From Candidatus Falkowiibacteriota bacterium (GTDB taxonomy: Bacteria > Patescibacteriota > Patescibacteriia > Patescibacteriales > UBA12465), in the NCBI GenBank assembly GCA_026396945.1, contig JAPLVX010000011.1:1-7393 (forward strand): a stretch of DNA of 7,393 nucleotides. Reading direction: 5' to 3'. The position numbers and the translations under genes are program-made. Under the pieces are notes generated by a model that searched no databases, was not told the origin of the DNA, and worked only from the letters and a program-made list of their open reading frames with translations. Positions 5,885 to 7,393 of the stretch are shown in pieces (the first letter of the stretch is position 1; the number at the start of each line of letters is the position of its first letter).

Positions 5885-6646
5885 ATGAATAAAATAAGTG
5901 GAATAATTTTAACCAAAAATAATGAAGCTATAATCACGGACGCGATTAAATCAATTAAGCCCCTGATTGACGAACTTATAATTATCGACGATTGCTCAAC
6001 CGATAAAACCCTGGACTTAATAAGAAATGAATACCCGGAAGCAAACATAAAACCGAAACGGCTCGAGCGCTTTGATGCCCAAAGAAATTATGGCATCGAA
6101 CTAGCCAAGAACAACTGGATACTAATGATTGATTCCGATGAAATAATAAGCCCGGAATTAGGGCGAGCTATAAAAGCTGAGCCTGAGTCGCCGATAATTG
6201 ACGCCTATTGGGCGGTCAGGTCAAATCATTTTTTCTCAACTTATCTTAATGATACCTATACCAAACGACCGATGTTATTTAGAAACTCCTTGCGTTTTTC
6301 TTGCCCGGTGCATGAAGTCATCCTAGTCGACAAAAATAAAATAAAAAAATTAGGCGGAAATCTAAAGCACGAGAACTGGTTTGGCGTGGAAAACGAGATG
6401 ATTAAAATGAACCTTTATTCCAGCCTCCTTGCCAAAAAATGGCTAGAACAGAAGCGCCATTATGGGCGTGGAAAATTGTTTTTTCTCGCCCTCGTTTTGC
6501 CGGTTTATTTTTTCTTCGATTTTCTATTCAAAAAAAAATATTATAAGGCCGGTTTTTTCAACGGATTTTTTTACGCTCTATTCTCCTCGTCTTTATGGCT
6601 GGCGGTTATTTTTAAATATAAAGAACTTAAAGCCAAGAAAAATTAG
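5885..6646 (+). CDS. Family 2 glycosyltransferase, WaaE/KdtX-like (beta-glucosyltransferase type)
   Basis: 253 residues, a GT-A fold inverting glycosyltransferase that would transfer a sugar from a nucleotide-sugar to a glycan or lipid-linked acceptor at the inner membrane face. Motifs in order: SGIILTKNNE (5-14), the donor-binding IIDDCSTD (33-40), FDAQRNYG (63-70), the metal-binding WILMIDSDE (78-86), and FSCPVHE (138-144), which in WaaE-like enzymes provides the catalytic-site loop. The C-terminal third has hydrophobic segments (about 198-214 and 226-243) separated by KKKYY and ends in a Lys-rich tail, suggesting monotopic membrane attachment. This is normal length for the subfamily. It lies 23 bases after the methyltransferase, with no promoter or Shine-Dalgarno seen between, so it is probably the second gene of the operon. 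The sugar specificity is unknown. Confidence 0.92.
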   Translation: MNKISGIILTKNNEAIITDAIKSIKPLIDELIIIDDCSTDKTLDLIRNEYPEANIKPKRLERFDAQRNYGIELAKNNWILMIDSDEIISPELGRAIKAEPESPIIDAYWAVRSNHFFSTYLNDTYTKRPMLFRNSLRFSCPVHEVILVDKNKIKKLGGNLKHENWFGVENEMIKMNLYSSLLAKKWLEQKRHYGRGKLFFLALVLPVYFFFDFLFKKKYYKAGFFNGFFYALFSSSLWLAVIFKYKELKAKKN

Positions 6647-6649
6647 CGG

Positions 6650-6672
6650 CGCGCCCACAAGCGCGTTTTTTT
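6650..6672 (+). terminator. Intrinsic terminator of the methyltransferase/glycosyltransferase operon
   Basis: Plus strand: stem CGCGC (6650-6654) with GCGCG (6661-6665), 6-base loop CCACAA, then seven T (6666-6672). G-U pairs with the first T bases could lengthen the stem. It begins three bases after the glycosyltransferase stop at 6646. Confidence 0.82.
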
Positions 6673-6731
6673 CTTAGTCCCGATTGCCCAGACTACGAAC
6701 GCATTTTTTTCTTAGTCCCGATTGCCCAGAC
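6656..6731. repeat. 38-bp tandem duplication across the flippase 3' end
   Basis: A 28-base identical core beginning with seven T and ending in GCCCAGAC occurs at 6666-6693 and again at 6704-6731, exactly 38 bases apart. The bases just left of each core also mostly match (C-x-A-x-CGC). The right copy is inside the flippase reading frame and the left copy lies mostly beyond its present stop codon. 38 is not a multiple of three, so the duplication changes the reading frame. Confidence 0.9.
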
Positions 6732-7393
6732 CACTAATGGTCCGACTGAATAAGAAATAAGCGTCGCCCAGGCGGCACCGTTTAAACCAAAGCGAGGAAT
6801 AAAAATAAGATTAAGGCCGATGTTTAAAAGCATGGAAAACAGATTAAAACAAAAGATGGCCCGCAAACGATTGGCCGATAAAAAATATTGATTAATTCCC
6901 CAGCCAATAAATAAGCCGACGCCGGACCAAACATAAATTTGCAGAATTTCAACCGCCCCCAGATAAGCGGCGCCAAATAAAAGATTGATCGCCCAGGCGG
7001 CCAAAAATGTTAAGGGTAGAGCGATTAAAACCGCAATAATCGCCAAGAGCCAATATAAGTTTCTAAGTCGGGAGCGATACATTGCTAAATTATTAGCTTT
7101 TCTAGCATTTATTATCGCCGGAAACAATGAAGCGCAAATCATGGCCGGAATAAAATACCAAACCTCGACGAACTTAACGCCGGCGGCATATAAGCCGACC
7201 TCTCTCACCCCCAAATAAGCGCCGATCATTACTTGGTCTATCTTGAGATAAATATAACTGGCCGCCGCCGAGAGCATCAGCAGCCAAGAGCTGGCCAGCA
7301 TTTCTTTAGCTAAATTTTTATTAAAACTCCAGGCTTTAATCCTCAAATTACTGGCGCGGTAAGAGATAAGGAAACCTAAGACGAGCCAAACAT
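6693..7393 (-). CDS. Wzx-like polysaccharide flippase (MATE/MOP superfamily), 5' end outside window
   Basis: 232 complete residues are visible, about half of a usual 420-480 residue, 12-14 helix transporter. The frame stays open to the right edge, so the TTG at 7344-7346 is internal, not the start: the residues ahead of it read VWLVLGFLISYRASN. Typical C-terminal-half features are LASSWLLMLSAAASYIYLKID, QVMIGAYLG, VGLYAAG, FVEVWYFIP, a cytosolic basic stretch with YRSRLR, and LNLIFIPRFGLNGAAWATLIS near the end. About eight hydrophobic helices can be traced. Such proteins flip undecaprenyl-linked oligosaccharides across the inner membrane, matching the neighbouring glycosyltransferase and methyltransferase. 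It is convergent with them. The ORF ends TKKKMRS at a TAG (6693-6695) created by the 38-bp tandem duplication; without that change the frame would run to TAA at 6643-6645. Confidence 0.9.
   Translation of the reverse strand, partial: VWLVLGFLISYRASNLRIKAWSFNKNLAKEMLASSWLLMLSAAASYIYLKIDQVMIGAYLGVREVGLYAAGVKFVEVWYFIPAMICASLFPAIINARKANNLAMYRSRLRNLYWLLAIIAVLIALPLTFLAAWAINLLFGAAYLGAVEILQIYVWSGVGLFIGWGINQYFLSANRLRAIFCFNLFSMLLNIGLNLIFIPRFGLNGAAWATLISYSVGPLVVWAIGTKKKMRS

Noticed and set aside
7344..7346. TTG as the start of a 217-residue flippase
   Set aside because: The frame remains open and flippase-like up to the window edge, so the true start lies outside.
1..7393. Alternative genetic code (UGA as Gly, as in Gracilibacteria)
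   Set aside because: All genes read through with the standard code and no frame is broken by UGA. Stops seen are two TAA and three TAG; the lack of UGA stops in five genes is too small a sample.

Overview
The window looks like a piece of a Patescibacteria (Candidate Phyla Radiation) chromosome. The evidence is indirect. Two large secreted proteins are built from short Tyr/Trp-rich modules (LKGxILLQ...GxAWY...KRY...LGLG and VYYL...KK...LGYG) that, from memory and unverified, are common in that radiation. None of the five visible start regions has a convincing Shine-Dalgarno sequence. Genes are AT-rich and tightly spaced, and the standard code applies (stops seen are TAA and TAG). No database search was possible.

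Left part (1-4676, minus strand). Transcription runs right to left. A strong-looking promoter (4745-4773) reads into a gene for an exported protein of about 465 residues (3279-4676). That gene ends in a clear intrinsic terminator (3231-3262). An extended -10 promoter (around 3200-3208) then starts a second unit. Its first gene encodes a 937-residue exported protein (332-3145) of six transthyretin/carboxypeptidase-regulatory-like beta-sandwich repeats in an A-B-C-A'-B'-C' order, a seventh degenerate beta region, two calcium-loop motifs and two 61-residue terminal modules. Two bases after it comes holB (1-329, cut by the window edge), the delta-prime subunit of the DNA polymerase III clamp loader. 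A housekeeping replication gene therefore appears to be co-transcribed behind a surface-protein gene.

Right part (4780-7393). A divergent promoter (4780-4808) drives a two-gene plus-strand operon: an FkbM-type SAM methyltransferase (4827-5861) and a WaaE-like family 2 glycosyltransferase (5885-6646). It closes with an intrinsic terminator (6650-6672). Facing it is the C-terminal half of a Wzx-like polysaccharide flippase (6693-7393, 5' end outside the window). A 38-bp tandem duplication sits at its 3' end and shifts the reading frame.

Together the right-hand genes suggest synthesis, methylation and membrane export of a surface glycan, and the left-hand genes suggest exported surface proteins. 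This is an envelope-building neighbourhood. No RNA genes, CRISPR array or insertion sequence was found. The most unusual features are the duplicated three-domain block with matching cysteine pairs, the surface-protein/holB arrangement, the absence of the zinc module in delta-prime, and the frame-changing duplication in the flippase.
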